From positions 620,001 to 684,000 of the forward strand of contig JACKMX010000003.1 of assembly GCA_024235175.1 (NCBI GenBank): a DNA stretch of 64,000 nucleotides, in the 5' to 3' direction. Every line of letters begins with the position of its first letter. Within the stretch, counting starts at the first letter, position 1. The DNA is from Chromatiaceae bacterium. Lineage in GTDB: Bacteria > Pseudomonadota > Gammaproteobacteria > Chromatiales > Chromatiaceae. Shown one piece after another: positions 33,721 to 42,772 of this stretch. The position numbers and the translations under genes were made by a program. The notes under the pieces were generated by a model. It was not told the DNA's origin. It saw only the letters and a list, made by a program, of their open reading frames with translations, and ran no database searches.

Positions 33721-33779
33721 CCACTGAATTTGGTAATGTAATTCCCATCATTTCTCCCCAAATTGAAGAATCTACTTTA

Positions 33780-33804
33780 AGTGCGCAATTTAGCGCACTG
33801 TTTT
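33780..33804 (+). terminator. Probable rnpB terminator
   Basis: AGTGCGC and GCGCACT form a perfect 7-bp stem around AATTTA, followed by GTTTT. It lies about 60 bp after the mature rnpB end. The short T-run makes it moderate. Confidence 0.6.
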
Positions 33805-33896
33805 AGCGTATTTTACCCCCGCTCGTCATTTCTGGATTGTGCACGTAAGCCTCTGTGTTTAAAGGAACTTTTCTCTGTTTTTTACCCCTGATCACC

Positions 33897-33926
33897 TTGA
33901 CAAGTGGCAAAAGTGGTTACTATTAT
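33897..33926 (+). promoter_or_regulatory. Pmra promoter of the mra/dcw cluster
   Basis: A consensus TTGACA (33897-33902), an 18-nt spacer and TATTAT (33921-33926) precede mraZ by about 52 bp. This is the expected main promoter for the whole division and wall cluster. It overlaps the first MraZ repeats. Confidence 0.78.
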
Positions 33927-33960
33927 GGGTATTAGTGGTGAAAAGTGGGAAAATCTGGGA
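33904..33960 (+). promoter_or_regulatory. MraZ operator: phased TGG(G/T) repeats
   Basis: TGGG/TGGT boxes begin at 33926, 33936, 33946 and 33956, exactly 10 bp apart, with two further TGG boxes at 33905 and 33914 inside the promoter spacer. Tandem TGGGN repeats about one helical turn apart are the known MraZ binding site. Their position over and just after the promoter fits autorepression of the cluster. Confidence 0.85.
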
Positions 33961-33978
33961 AAAACCTGAGGGAGTCTT

Positions 33979-34431
33979 TTGTTTCGCGGCATCAACAGAA
34001 TCAATCTGGACGCTAAGGGGCGTCTTGCGATTCCGACCCGTTATCGGGAGCGGCTTCAGGAGTATTGCGCTTCTGAACTGGTGGTGACTGTCGACCCCGA
34101 CCGTTGCCTGTTGATCTATCCGCTGCCGGACTGGAACGAAATAGAGCAGAGGCTGATGAAATTGCCGACCTTCGATGAGTCGGCCAGGATTCTGCAGCGT
34201 CTTCTGGTGGGACATGCCACTGAAGTTGAAATGGATGGACAGGGGCGTGTGTTGCTGCCCACGCCCTTGCGCGAGTTTGCAAGGCTCGAGAAACAGACGG
34301 TAATGATAGGCCAGGGAGCCAGATTCGAGCTTTGGGATGAAGTGCGCTGGACTGCGAAACAGGAGGCCTGGCTGGAAAAAGTCGACTTGGAGCAACTGAA
34401 GTCTCCTGAGCTGGGAACGCTCGTAATCTGA
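33979..34431 (+). CDS. mraZ: MraZ transcriptional regulator
   Basis: This 150-residue protein has two AbrB-like domains: FRGINRINLDAKGRLAIPTRYR at the N terminus and VEMDGQGRVLLPTPLREFA in the second half, each with the DxxGR motif. It is an octameric ring regulator that binds the TGGG repeats just upstream and represses its own promoter. The start is a TTG at 33979 behind GAGGGAG, common for mraZ. It is separated by 2 bp from rsmH. Confidence 0.95.
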   Translation: MFRGINRINLDAKGRLAIPTRYRERLQEYCASELVVTVDPDRCLLIYPLPDWNEIEQRLMKLPTFDESARILQRLLVGHATEVEMDGQGRVLLPTPLREFARLEKQTVMIGQGARFELWDEVRWTAKQEAWLEKVDLEQLKSPELGTLVI

Positions 34432-34433
34432 GT

Positions 34434-35369
34434 ATGGTCCCCTCCGGCGCCCATCAGCCTGTGCTCTTCAAGGAGGCACTGGGAGCCCTGGATATAAAAT
34501 CCAACGGGCGCTATGTGGATGGGACGTTTGGGCGCGGGGGACACAGCCGGGCGATTCTGGAGCAGTTGAATTCTGCCGGGTCCCTACTGGCTATAGACAA
34601 GGATCCTGATGCGATAACGCATGGAAAGAAGAGTTTTCCGGGGGAAAGGCGGCTGATACTGGAGCATCGCTCCTTTGCCGGGTTGCGGGAACTGGCTGAA
34701 CAGCTGGGTTGGATTGGAAAAGTTGATGGCATTCTGCTGGATCTTGGTGTCTCTTCGCCACAGCTTGATCTGCCTGCACGAGGATTCAGCTTTCTGGCGA
34801 ACGGCCCACTGGATATGCGGATGGACAATACCAGGGGTATGGCGGCTTCCACCTGGTTGGCATCGGCTGAGGCTGCGGAAATTGCGAATGTGCTGAAGAG
34901 ATATGGCGAAGAGCGCTTCTGCAAAAGGATTGCATCAGAAATTGTTGAAGCCAGAAAGGTTGCTCCCATTACCACTACCGGACGGCTGGCTGAGATCGTT
35001 TCAGCTGCGGTTCCGGTTAGGGAAAAGCATAAGCACCCGGCAACCCGGAGTTTTCAGGCGATTCGGATATTTATCAATTCAGAACTGGAAGATCTGAAAC
35101 AGTGCCTTGTTCAGACGCTTTCGGTGCTGGCTCCGGGAGGGCGGTTGGTGGTGATCAGCTTCCACTCACTTGAGGATCGGATCGTCAAACGCTTTATACG
35201 TGATCAGGTCCGGGGTGACAACTTTCCTCCGGGTGTGCCGGTTACGGAGGCGCAGATGCATCCGCGCCTGAAAATGGTTGGCAAAGCTATACGGCCATCA
35301 CAGCTGGAGCTGGAGCTGAACCCACGTTCCAGGAGTGCGGTAATGCGGGTTGCGGAGCGATTGGCGTGA
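34434..35369 (+). CDS. rsmH: 16S rRNA m4C1402 methyltransferase RsmH
   Basis: This SAM-dependent enzyme methylates N4 of C1402 in the 30S P site. The 311-residue protein has HQPVLFKEALGAL, the SAM loop VDGTFGRGGHSR, GILLDLGVSSPQLD, RGFSFLANGPLDMRM and SFHSLEDRIVK. It is in its usual place after mraZ. The stop overlaps the ftsL GTG. Confidence 0.97.
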   Translation: MVPSGAHQPVLFKEALGALDIKSNGRYVDGTFGRGGHSRAILEQLNSAGSLLAIDKDPDAITHGKKSFPGERRLILEHRSFAGLRELAEQLGWIGKVDGILLDLGVSSPQLDLPARGFSFLANGPLDMRMDNTRGMAASTWLASAEAAEIANVLKRYGEERFCKRIASEIVEARKVAPITTTGRLAEIVSAAVPVREKHKHPATRSFQAIRIFINSELEDLKQCLVQTLSVLAPGGRLVVISFHSLEDRIVKRFIRDQVRGDNFPPGVPVTEAQMHPRLKMVGKAIRPSQLELELNPRSRSAVMRVAERLA

Positions 35370-35638
35370 ATCTGAAGGAGCTGCTGGTGATTGCCACTCT
35401 GGGTTTTGCAGTGCTGTTGACTTCAATCGGTGTGGTGCACGCCAAATACAGTTCGCGCAAGTATTTCGTTGAACTGCAGAAATTGCGCTTGCAGCAGGAT
35501 GAGTTGGATGTCGAATGGGGTCGGTTGCAGCTGGAACAGAGTACCTGGGCTACTGAGCATAGAGTGGAAAGAATAGCCCGGGGGAAATTGAAAATGCGTA
35601 TACCCTCTGCCGAAGAGGTGATGGTGATCAGACCTTGA
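35366..35638 (+). CDS. ftsL: Cell division protein FtsL
   Basis: This 90-residue bitopic protein has one N-terminal membrane helix (LLVIATLGFAVLLTSIGVVHA) followed by a periplasmic coiled coil (LQKLRLQQDELDVEWGRLQLE) and the conserved RVERIARGKLKM end. It forms the FtsQLB complex at the septum. The GTG start overlaps the rsmH stop (GTGA), and its own stop overlaps the ftsI start. Sequence conservation is low in this family, but position and topology are decisive. Confidence 0.92.
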   Translation: MNLKELLVIATLGFAVLLTSIGVVHAKYSSRKYFVELQKLRLQQDELDVEWGRLQLEQSTWATEHRVERIARGKLKMRIPSAEEVMVIRP

Positions 35639-37410
35639 ATAATAGCGGCACAGCCAAGAGCAGAAAGCGCGCTATGAAAGCCGCCGGACGCAAACCTGTC
35701 AGTCTGCCAAGCTACCGCGCCCGACGTTGGAGTCTGGTCGGCATACTGGCGATTGCCGCTTTGGTGCTGGTCTGGCGTGCTGTGGACCAGCAGATCTTCG
35801 AAACGGATTTTCTCCAGGAAGAGGGTGAGCGGCGGCATTTGCGCGTGGTGGAGATGCCCGCTCATCGGGGCATGATCACCGACCGTGAGGGAGAGCCCCT
35901 GGCCATCAGTACACCCGTGGATTCGGTCTGGGCAAACCCACGTGTTCTCTCCCCGGACCGGAGAGGGCTGGAGCCTTTGGCAAAGGCTTTGCAGATGAAA
36001 CCGGATGATCTCCGGCAAATTCTGGCAAGGCGGAGCGATCGCTCATTTGTCTACCTCAAACGCCGCATTACTCCGGACACTGCAGCTGCGATCAACAAAC
36101 TTGTGAAAGAAAGAAAGATAAAAGGTGTCGGGCTGGAGCGGGGATACAGACGCTATTACCCCGGCGGTGAGGTGTTTGCGCATGTTGTGGGATTTACCGA
36201 CATGGACGATGTTGGCCAGGAGGGCGCAGAGCTGGCATACGAAGATTGGTTGCGGAGCACTCCGGGTAAAAAGCTTGTGCTTAGGGATGGGCATTCCACG
36301 GTGGTTCGCGATGTTGAGAGCATTCAGGCTCCTGAGGAGGGCAAAGACCTTGTACTGAGTCTCGATCGCCGGTTGCAGTATCTCGCCTATCGCGAGCTGA
36401 AGATCGCGGTAAAGCAGCATAAGGCGGAATCAGGCTCCGTCGTGATACTGGATGTGCGCAGCGGTGAAGTGTTGGCGATGGTTAATCAACCGGCATACAA
36501 CCCCAACGGCAGTAAAGCCGGTCGGCCGGGCCGCTTTCGCAACCGGGCTGTCACCGATGTATTCGAGCCTGGCTCGACAATGAAGCCGTTTACCGCTGCC
36601 GCAGCGCTGGAGACTGGTCGTTACCACCCCTCCTCTATGATTGATACCACACCGGGTTATCTGCAGGTGGGGAAGAATCGGGTCCGGGATCACCATAATC
36701 TTGGCGTTATAGATATTTCCACCATCATCCGTAAGTCGAGCAATGTTGGGATCAGCAGAATCGCATTGGATCTTACCGGCAAGCAGCTCTGGGGACTCTA
36801 TTCCGGAATGGGCTTTGGTGAATCCACCGGTGTGGGCTATCCAGGAGAAGCAGGTGGACAGTTAACGCCCTACACGAGCTGGGCAAGGATCGATCAGGCT
36901 ACCCTGGCATTTGGATATGGTATTTCAGTGACCAGCCTGCAGCTTGCCCGGGCCTACGCCATTCTTGCGAGTGGTGGGGTGAAGCGACCGGTTTCTCTGT
37001 TACGGGTGGAACGCCCTGTCAAAGGCAGACGTGTCATCAGCAAGGAAACCGCTCACGCAGTGTTGGAGATGATGGAATCGGTTGTGAGTCGGGATGGCAC
37101 AGCACAGCAGGCAGCGGTCGCGGGATACCGGATGGCCGGTAAAACGGGGACAGGGAAAAAGAGTGTTTCGGGCGGGTACTCTGAAGATCATTACTTGTCG
37201 TTATTCGCGGGTGTCGCACCGGTCAGTGATCCGCGGCTGGTGATGGTGGTCATGATCGATGATCCGCGTGGTGAAAATTATTACGGTGGACTGGTTGCAG
37301 CTCCGGTGTTCGCGAAAGTGATGTCAGGTGCGTTGCGGCTGCTCAATATCGCACCTGATGATATGAAAGGGGACGGTGTCCGTCTCGCTGCTGCGAGGAA
37401 TCAGGGATGA
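35635..37410 (+). CDS. ftsI: Peptidoglycan transpeptidase FtsI (PBP3)
   Basis: This septal class B penicillin-binding protein has 591 residues. It has a basic cytoplasmic N terminus, a membrane helix (LVGILAIAALVLVWRAV), a PBP dimerisation domain and a transpeptidase domain with the catalytic SxxK in PGSTMKPFTA (about residue 317), the SSN motif in RKSSNVG and KTGTGKK (about 502). The TTG start at 35635 overlaps the ftsL stop. The stop overlaps the murE ATG. Confidence 0.97.
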   Translation: MNNSGTAKSRKRAMKAAGRKPVSLPSYRARRWSLVGILAIAALVLVWRAVDQQIFETDFLQEEGERRHLRVVEMPAHRGMITDREGEPLAISTPVDSVWANPRVLSPDRRGLEPLAKALQMKPDDLRQILARRSDRSFVYLKRRITPDTAAAINKLVKERKIKGVGLERGYRRYYPGGEVFAHVVGFTDMDDVGQEGAELAYEDWLRSTPGKKLVLRDGHSTVVRDVESIQAPEEGKDLVLSLDRRLQYLAYRELKIAVKQHKAESGSVVILDVRSGEVLAMVNQPAYNPNGSKAGRPGRFRNRAVTDVFEPGSTMKPFTAAAALETGRYHPSSMIDTTPGYLQVGKNRVRDHHNLGVIDISTIIRKSSNVGISRIALDLTGKQLWGLYSGMGFGESTGVGYPGEAGGQLTPYTSWARIDQATLAFGYGISVTSLQLARAYAILASGGVKRPVSLLRVERPVKGRRVISKETAHAVLEMMESVVSRDGTAQQAAVAGYRMAGKTGTGKKSVSGGYSEDHYLSLFAGVAPVSDPRLVMVVMIDDPRGENYYGGLVAAPVFAKVMSGALRLLNIAPDDMKGDGVRLAAARNQG

Positions 37411-38939
37411 CAGAAGCCGAGCGAGTGCCGTCAGTGCGCCTGGCTCTGCTGCTTGAAGGCCTGGCGGATGTCGTTTCCGAAAACGACCGCAAGGTGACTT
37501 CGGTTGCGCTCGACAGCCGCAAGGTTGGCAAGGGCGGACTGTTTCTGGCGTGTGCTGGACAGAGTCGGCACGGTCTGGCGTTTCTTTCCCAAGCGTTGCA
37601 AAACGGTGCTGCGGCTGTGGCGTGGGAGCCTGACGCAAACTGGACGGTTGATTCTCTTCGAAGATTCTCGATACCCGCATCAGTGACAATGTTGCCGGTA
37701 GCGGAACTGAGAGCAAATGCAAGCCGGATTGCAGGCAGGTTTTACGGGAATCCAGGTCAGGATATGTTGCTGATCGGAATCACAGGAACCAACGGTAAAA
37801 CCAGTTGCACGCAGTATATAGCGCGCGCAATGGCACCCACCAGACGCTGCGGCACCGTCGGTACTCTGGGTATAGGCTTTCCCGATGCGCTGCAGGAAGG
37901 CACACACACCACGCCGGATCCGGTGGCACTGCAGTCTGCACTGGCAGATTTCAAGCGTGCCGGTGCGGATGCGGTTGCCATGGAGGTTTCCTCGCACGCG
38001 CTGGACCAGGGAAGGGTGGCTGCAGTTGGTTTCGATGTGGCGGTATTCACCAATCTCAGCAGAGACCATCTGGATTATCACGGCAGTTTCAGCGCATATG
38101 GCGAAGCGAAGAAACGGCTGTTTCAGATGCCCGGAGTCAAGACCTGGGTTGTCAATCTGGATGATGCATTTGGTCAGGCTCTGCTAAGTGATGTTCCCGA
38201 AGGTGTAACAACCATCGGCTACGGACAGGGTGCCGACCGCAGTTACTGCAAGCGGGTAACGGATACAGTCTGGGCGAACGCGGTGCAGTCGGATGATTCC
38301 GGTATGCGTATTGATCTGGAAACCAGCTGGGGAGCGGGTCAGATAAACACACGGCTGCTTGGCCGTTTCAATGTCAGTAATCTGCTCGCCGTTGCAGCCG
38401 TTCTGCTGCAGCAGCAGATACCGCTTGCCACTGTACTGGAGCGGATGACGCATCTGGCAACGGTTCCCGGGAGGATGGAGCGTTTCGGTGGAAATGGCCA
38501 GCCCCTGGTGATTGTCGATTATGCGCATACCCCGGATGCGCTGGAGCATGTTCTGGCTGCCAGCCGTGCCCATACCGAAGGCAGGCTGATCTGCGTATTC
38601 GGCTGCGGTGGCGACCGGGATACCGGAAAACGCCCTGAGATGGCGGCAATTTCCGAAACTCTGGCCGACCATGTCATCGTCACCGATGATAATCCGAGGA
38701 GCGAGGATGGGGACAGCATCATTGCAGGTATTCTCGGGGGCATGAAAGAACCCCGGCGGATACGGGTGGAGCGGGATCGGGCCAATGCCATTCGGCTGGC
38801 GGTTCGGGAGGCGGTGGCCGGTGATGTGGTGCTGGTGGCGGGCAAGGGGCATGAGAACTACCAGCAGGTGGGCGAAACCCGTTATCCGTTCGACGACCGG
38901 GTTCAGGTGCGTCTGGCTCTGGCGGAGAAGGCAGGATGA
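37407..38939 (+). CDS. murE: UDP-MurNAc-tripeptide synthetase MurE
   Basis: This ligase adds the third residue to the peptidoglycan stem. The 510-residue protein has the P-loop GITGTNGKTSCTQ and the meso-diaminopimelate recognition motif DNPR (VTDDNPRSEDG), so DAP rather than lysine is added. It overlaps ftsI and murF by 4 bp each. Confidence 0.97.
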   Translation: MTEAERVPSVRLALLLEGLADVVSENDRKVTSVALDSRKVGKGGLFLACAGQSRHGLAFLSQALQNGAAAVAWEPDANWTVDSLRRFSIPASVTMLPVAELRANASRIAGRFYGNPGQDMLLIGITGTNGKTSCTQYIARAMAPTRRCGTVGTLGIGFPDALQEGTHTTPDPVALQSALADFKRAGADAVAMEVSSHALDQGRVAAVGFDVAVFTNLSRDHLDYHGSFSAYGEAKKRLFQMPGVKTWVVNLDDAFGQALLSDVPEGVTTIGYGQGADRSYCKRVTDTVWANAVQSDDSGMRIDLETSWGAGQINTRLLGRFNVSNLLAVAAVLLQQQIPLATVLERMTHLATVPGRMERFGGNGQPLVIVDYAHTPDALEHVLAASRAHTEGRLICVFGCGGDRDTGKRPEMAAISETLADHVIVTDDNPRSEDGDSIIAGILGGMKEPRRIRVERDRANAIRLAVREAVAGDVVLVAGKGHENYQQVGETRYPFDDRVQVRLALAEKAG

Positions 38940-40300
38940 TCTCCCTCCGCTTATCACAGTTATGTCTGCAGCTGGAGGCCGAACTGTTCGGTGAAGACCG
39001 GGCATTCAGCTCGGTCAGCACCGATACCCGCAGCATTGCCCCGGGAGATCTGTTTGTCGCCCTGAAGGGACCGAAATTCGATGGCCATGACTACGTTCAA
39101 AAGGCTGTGGATAGCGGTGCGGCGGCGGTGATGGTCAGTAATCCTGCACCAGTGGGAGTTGCCGGTCTGATGGTGAGGGATACCCGCGTCGGGCTTGGCC
39201 GATTGGCGAAGCTCTGGCGTGAGCTGGGCCATGTGCAGTTGATTGGAGTCACCGGATCCAATGGAAAGACCACGGTCAAGGAGATGATCGCGGCAATTCT
39301 CTGTCGCCGGGGCAGGGTGCTGGCCACCAGGGGTAACTATAACAATGACGTGGGTCTGCCACTGACGCTGCTGCGCCTCCAGGACGAGGATTTTGCGGTG
39401 GTGGAGATGGGTGCCAATAATCCCGGGGAGATTGCGTACCTCAGCAGTATTGCAACTCCGGATATTGCGCTGATCACCAATGCCGGCCGCGCACATCTGG
39501 AAGGATTCGGAACTCTTGAAGGTGTCGCCCGGGCAAAGTCCGAGATACTGGACGGACTTAAGCCCGGCGGCTGCTTCATTCTTAACGCAGATGACCCCTG
39601 GGCTGATCTCTGGCGGCAACGGGTCGGAACGCGGCGTGTGAAAACCTTCGGCATGGACAACCCGGCCGATGTCACCAGTCCAAAAAGTGCCCTGAAGCTG
39701 CAGTGGAACGAGTCCGGATTTGTCTGCCGTTTTCCGGTTTCCACACCGAACGGCGGTGGCGAGATCCGGCTTCGACTTGCGGGAAACCACAATCGGATGA
39801 ATGCACTGGCTGCAATTGCTGCAGCTCAGGCGGCTGGCGCCGAGTGGGAAGATATAGCGGCCGGTCTGGCCGCGCTTGAGCCTGTGCCTGGCCGTTTGCA
39901 GCCTCTGCCGGGCCGAAACGGAGCTGGTCTGATAAACGACAGCTATAACGCGAACCCGGATTCGGTAAAAGCGGCCATTGATCTTCTCGCGTCTGCGCCA
40001 GGCCGGCGTTATCTGGTGCTCGGTGAACTGGCGGAGATGGGTGCAGACGCGGCCTCTTTCTACCGGGAGATCGGAAACTACGCCAACAACTCGGGTATAG
40101 ACAAGGTATACACGCTGAATGCTGCGGTTGAGGCCGTTGCCATGCTTGGGCATAAAGGGGAGAGATTCACTTCTCTCCCACAGCTGATCGACAGACTTGG
40201 AGCGGAACTGCAGCCGGGAGACCGCGTGCTGGTAAAGGGATCGCGCGTAGCCGCCATGGAACGGGTGGTGGCGGCGCTGGGAGCCGGGGGAGGACACTGA
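38936..40300 (+). CDS. murF: UDP-MurNAc-pentapeptide synthetase MurF
   Basis: This ligase attaches D-Ala-D-Ala to UDP-MurNAc-tripeptide. The 454-residue protein has GVTGSNGKTTVKEMIA, YNNDVGLPLTLL, MGANNPGEIAYL and DSYNANPDSVKAAID, all typical. It ends 1 bp before mraY. Confidence 0.97.
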   Translation: MISLRLSQLCLQLEAELFGEDRAFSSVSTDTRSIAPGDLFVALKGPKFDGHDYVQKAVDSGAAAVMVSNPAPVGVAGLMVRDTRVGLGRLAKLWRELGHVQLIGVTGSNGKTTVKEMIAAILCRRGRVLATRGNYNNDVGLPLTLLRLQDEDFAVVEMGANNPGEIAYLSSIATPDIALITNAGRAHLEGFGTLEGVARAKSEILDGLKPGGCFILNADDPWADLWRQRVGTRRVKTFGMDNPADVTSPKSALKLQWNESGFVCRFPVSTPNGGGEIRLRLAGNHNRMNALAAIAAAQAAGAEWEDIAAGLAALEPVPGRLQPLPGRNGAGLINDSYNANPDSVKAAIDLLASAPGRRYLVLGELAEMGADAASFYREIGNYANNSGIDKVYTLNAAVEAVAMLGHKGERFTSLPQLIDRLGAELQPGDRVLVKGSRVAAMERVVAALGAGGGH

Positions 40301-40301
40301 G

Positions 40302-41384
40302 ATGCTGCTCTATCTTGCCGACTATCTTTCCCAGTTTCACACCGGCTTCAATGTCATTCAATATCTGACCCTGCGCACCATTTTCGGTGTACTGACTGCG
40401 CTCCTCATCTCCTTCATGATCGGTCCCTTCATGATTCGACGGCTGACCTTTCACCAGATCGGACAGACAGTACGTATCGACGGCCCGCAGTCCCATCTCT
40501 CCAAAGCAGGCACCCCGACCATGGGGGGTGCTTTGCTGCTGGTTGCTGTGACCATCAGCTCTTTGCTGTGGGCAGACCTCGGAAGCCGGTACGTCTGGGT
40601 GGTGATTATTGTCACGTTGATGTTTGGTGTGATCGGCTTCGTTGACGACTACAGAAAACTGGTCCTGAACGATCCCAAAGGGCTCGCCAGCCGTTACAAA
40701 TATCTGTGGCAATCGCTGGTGGGAGTCTGTGCCGCGATATTTCTATACAGCACCGCAAGCTCCATCAGCGAGACCCAGTTGATTATTCCCTTCGTTAAAA
40801 GTGTGGTGATTGACCTGGGGCCCTGGTTCATGGTGTTGGCCTATTTCGTCATCGTCGGTTCGAGCAATGCGGTCAATCTCACCGACGGACTCGACGGACT
40901 TGCCATCATGCCAACCGTGCTGGTTGCAGGTGCGCTGGCAATTTTTGCCTATGCGTCCGGACATGCCCAGATCGCCAACTATCTGTTGATTCCCCAGATA
41001 AAAGGGGTAGGCGAGCTGGCTGTATTCTGCGGAGCGCTGGCCGGTGCCGGTCTTGGATTTCTCTGGTTCAATGCCTATCCCGCCCAGGTCTTTATGGGCG
41101 ATGTGGGTGCCCTGGCACTGGGTGCAGCGCTGGGAGTGGTGGCGGTTATCGTCCGTCAGGAGTTGGTGCTGTTGATTATGGGTGGTGTTTTTGTGATGGA
41201 GACAGTCTCTGTCATTTTGCAGGTGGTTTCGTTCAAGCTCACCGGCAGGAGAATATTTCGTATGGCTCCTTTGCACCACCATTTTGAACTGAAAGGTTGG
41301 CCGGAGCCGAGGGTGATCGTACGGTTCTGGATCGTAACCGTGATTCTGGTACTCATCGGGCTTGCAAGTCTGAAAATCAGATGA
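40302..41384 (+). CDS. mraY: Phospho-MurNAc-pentapeptide transferase MraY
   Basis: This integral membrane enzyme makes lipid I on undecaprenyl phosphate. The 360-residue protein has about ten helices, the SKAGTPTMGG loop, the catalytic FVDDYRK, NLTDGLDGLA, and the C-terminal HHHFELKGWPE motif. The stop overlaps the murD start (ATGA). Confidence 0.98.
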   Translation: MLLYLADYLSQFHTGFNVIQYLTLRTIFGVLTALLISFMIGPFMIRRLTFHQIGQTVRIDGPQSHLSKAGTPTMGGALLLVAVTISSLLWADLGSRYVWVVIIVTLMFGVIGFVDDYRKLVLNDPKGLASRYKYLWQSLVGVCAAIFLYSTASSISETQLIIPFVKSVVIDLGPWFMVLAYFVIVGSSNAVNLTDGLDGLAIMPTVLVAGALAIFAYASGHAQIANYLLIPQIKGVGELAVFCGALAGAGLGFLWFNAYPAQVFMGDVGALALGAALGVVAVIVRQELVLLIMGGVFVMETVSVILQVVSFKLTGRRIFRMAPLHHHFELKGWPEPRVIVRFWIVTVILVLIGLASLKIR

Positions 41385-42772
41385 AACAGGCGGGATATCA
41401 AAATATGAACAAGCCGGGGGCGGGCATGGCGGAGAGGCGGCGCAAGACATTGATAGTGGGTCTTGGCAAGACCGGTCTCTCCTGCGCCCGTTTTCTCTCC
41501 TCCCGCGGTGTTCCCCTGGCTGTGACCGACAGCCGCAATCATCCACCCGCACTGGAAAGACTGCGTGAGGAGCTGCCCGACGCGGCGCTTTTTCTGGGTG
41601 GTTTCAATGCGGATGCGTTTGTTGCCGCAGAGCGGTTGATTATCTCGCCGGGCGTATCGTTGCGTGAACCATTGATACAGCAGGCGTTGGCCCAGGGCGT
41701 ATCGGTGCTGGGGGATATAGAGCTTTTCTGCCAGGTGGCAAATGCCCCCTATGTTGCGATAACCGGATCAAACGGCAAGAGCACTGTGACCAGCCTGCTC
41801 GGAGAGATGGCGGCAGCCCAAAATATACGGGTAAAAGTGGGAGGCAACATAGGGGAGCCGGCACTGGATCTGCTGGAGGAGGGCGTGGAGCTCTATGTGC
41901 TTGAACTCTCCAGTTTTCAACTGGAAACCACCCGTTCGTTGAAACCAAAAGCTGCGACGGTGCTCAACCTGGTTCCCGATCATCTCGATCGTTATCCGGA
42001 CTATCACTCCTACGTTGAAGCCAAGCGCAAAATTTACGCAAAAGCAGGAACAGCTGTGTTCAACCGGGATGATGCCGGTGTGATGGGTATGCAGGATGAG
42101 AACAATAAGAGCCTGTTTTTCACCCTTGGCGAACCGCAGAAAAATGAATTCGGCCTGCGCGCTTATCAAGGTGAAAGTTGGCTTGCTTTGGGCGATCAAC
42201 CGCTGCTTCCGGTTTCCGATCTGCTGATTCAGGGGCGCCACAACCAGGCAAATGCACTGGCGGCACTTGCGTTGGGAACAGCGCTTGATTTCACGATGGA
42301 GGGAATGCTGAGTACTTTAAAGCGCTATCGGGGGCTGCCTCATCGCACCCAGTTCGTCAGAGAGCGCAGGGGCGTGCGTTGGTACAACGACTCCAAAGGC
42401 ACAAATCCGGGCGCCTGTGTTGCCGCACTTCAGGGATTGGGTTCGAAGGGGGGCGATTCCCGCATCGTACTGATCGCCGGCGGCGAGGGAAAAGGCGCTG
42501 ATTTCACAGTACTGGCGCCGGTGGTCAATGAAACCGCACGCTGTGTCATTCTGTTTGGGCGTGATGCACATATTATCGAGCAGGCGCTGGATCGGGCAGT
42601 GCCGGTGCTGCAGACACAGGACCTTTCCAGCGCTGTAACCCTGGCCGCGGAAAAGGCGCTGAACGGCGACAGTGTACTCTTGTCACCGGCCTGTGCCAGC
42701 TTCGATATGTTCCGCAACTATGAGCAACGCGGCGAGATGTTCATCGATCTGGTGCGGAGGCTTGAAGAGTGA
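41381..42772 (+). CDS. murD: UDP-MurNAc-L-alanine:D-glutamate ligase MurD
   Basis: This ligase adds D-glutamate to UDP-MurNAc-Ala. The 463-residue protein has an N-terminal Rossmann region LIVGLGKTGLSCARFL, the P-loop ITGSNGKSTVTSL, and WYNDSKGTNPGAC. I chose ATG 41381 for the 4-bp overlap with mraY; ATG 41405 and 41426 are in-frame alternatives that would remove only a non-conserved tail. Confidence 0.95.
   Translation: MKQAGYQNMNKPGAGMAERRRKTLIVGLGKTGLSCARFLSSRGVPLAVTDSRNHPPALERLREELPDAALFLGGFNADAFVAAERLIISPGVSLREPLIQQALAQGVSVLGDIELFCQVANAPYVAITGSNGKSTVTSLLGEMAAAQNIRVKVGGNIGEPALDLLEEGVELYVLELSSFQLETTRSLKPKAATVLNLVPDHLDRYPDYHSYVEAKRKIYAKAGTAVFNRDDAGVMGMQDENNKSLFFTLGEPQKNEFGLRAYQGESWLALGDQPLLPVSDLLIQGRHNQANALAALALGTALDFTMEGMLSTLKRYRGLPHRTQFVRERRGVRWYNDSKGTNPGACVAALQGLGSKGGDSRIVLIAGGEGKGADFTVLAPVVNETARCVILFGRDAHIIEQALDRAVPVLQTQDLSSAVTLAAEKALNGDSVLLSPACASFDMFRNYEQRGEMFIDLVRRLEE

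Noticed and set aside
38960..40297. 445-codon minus-strand ORF
   Set aside because: It lies entirely opposite murF, whose motifs and overlaps are unambiguous. The antisense product has no recognisable domain.
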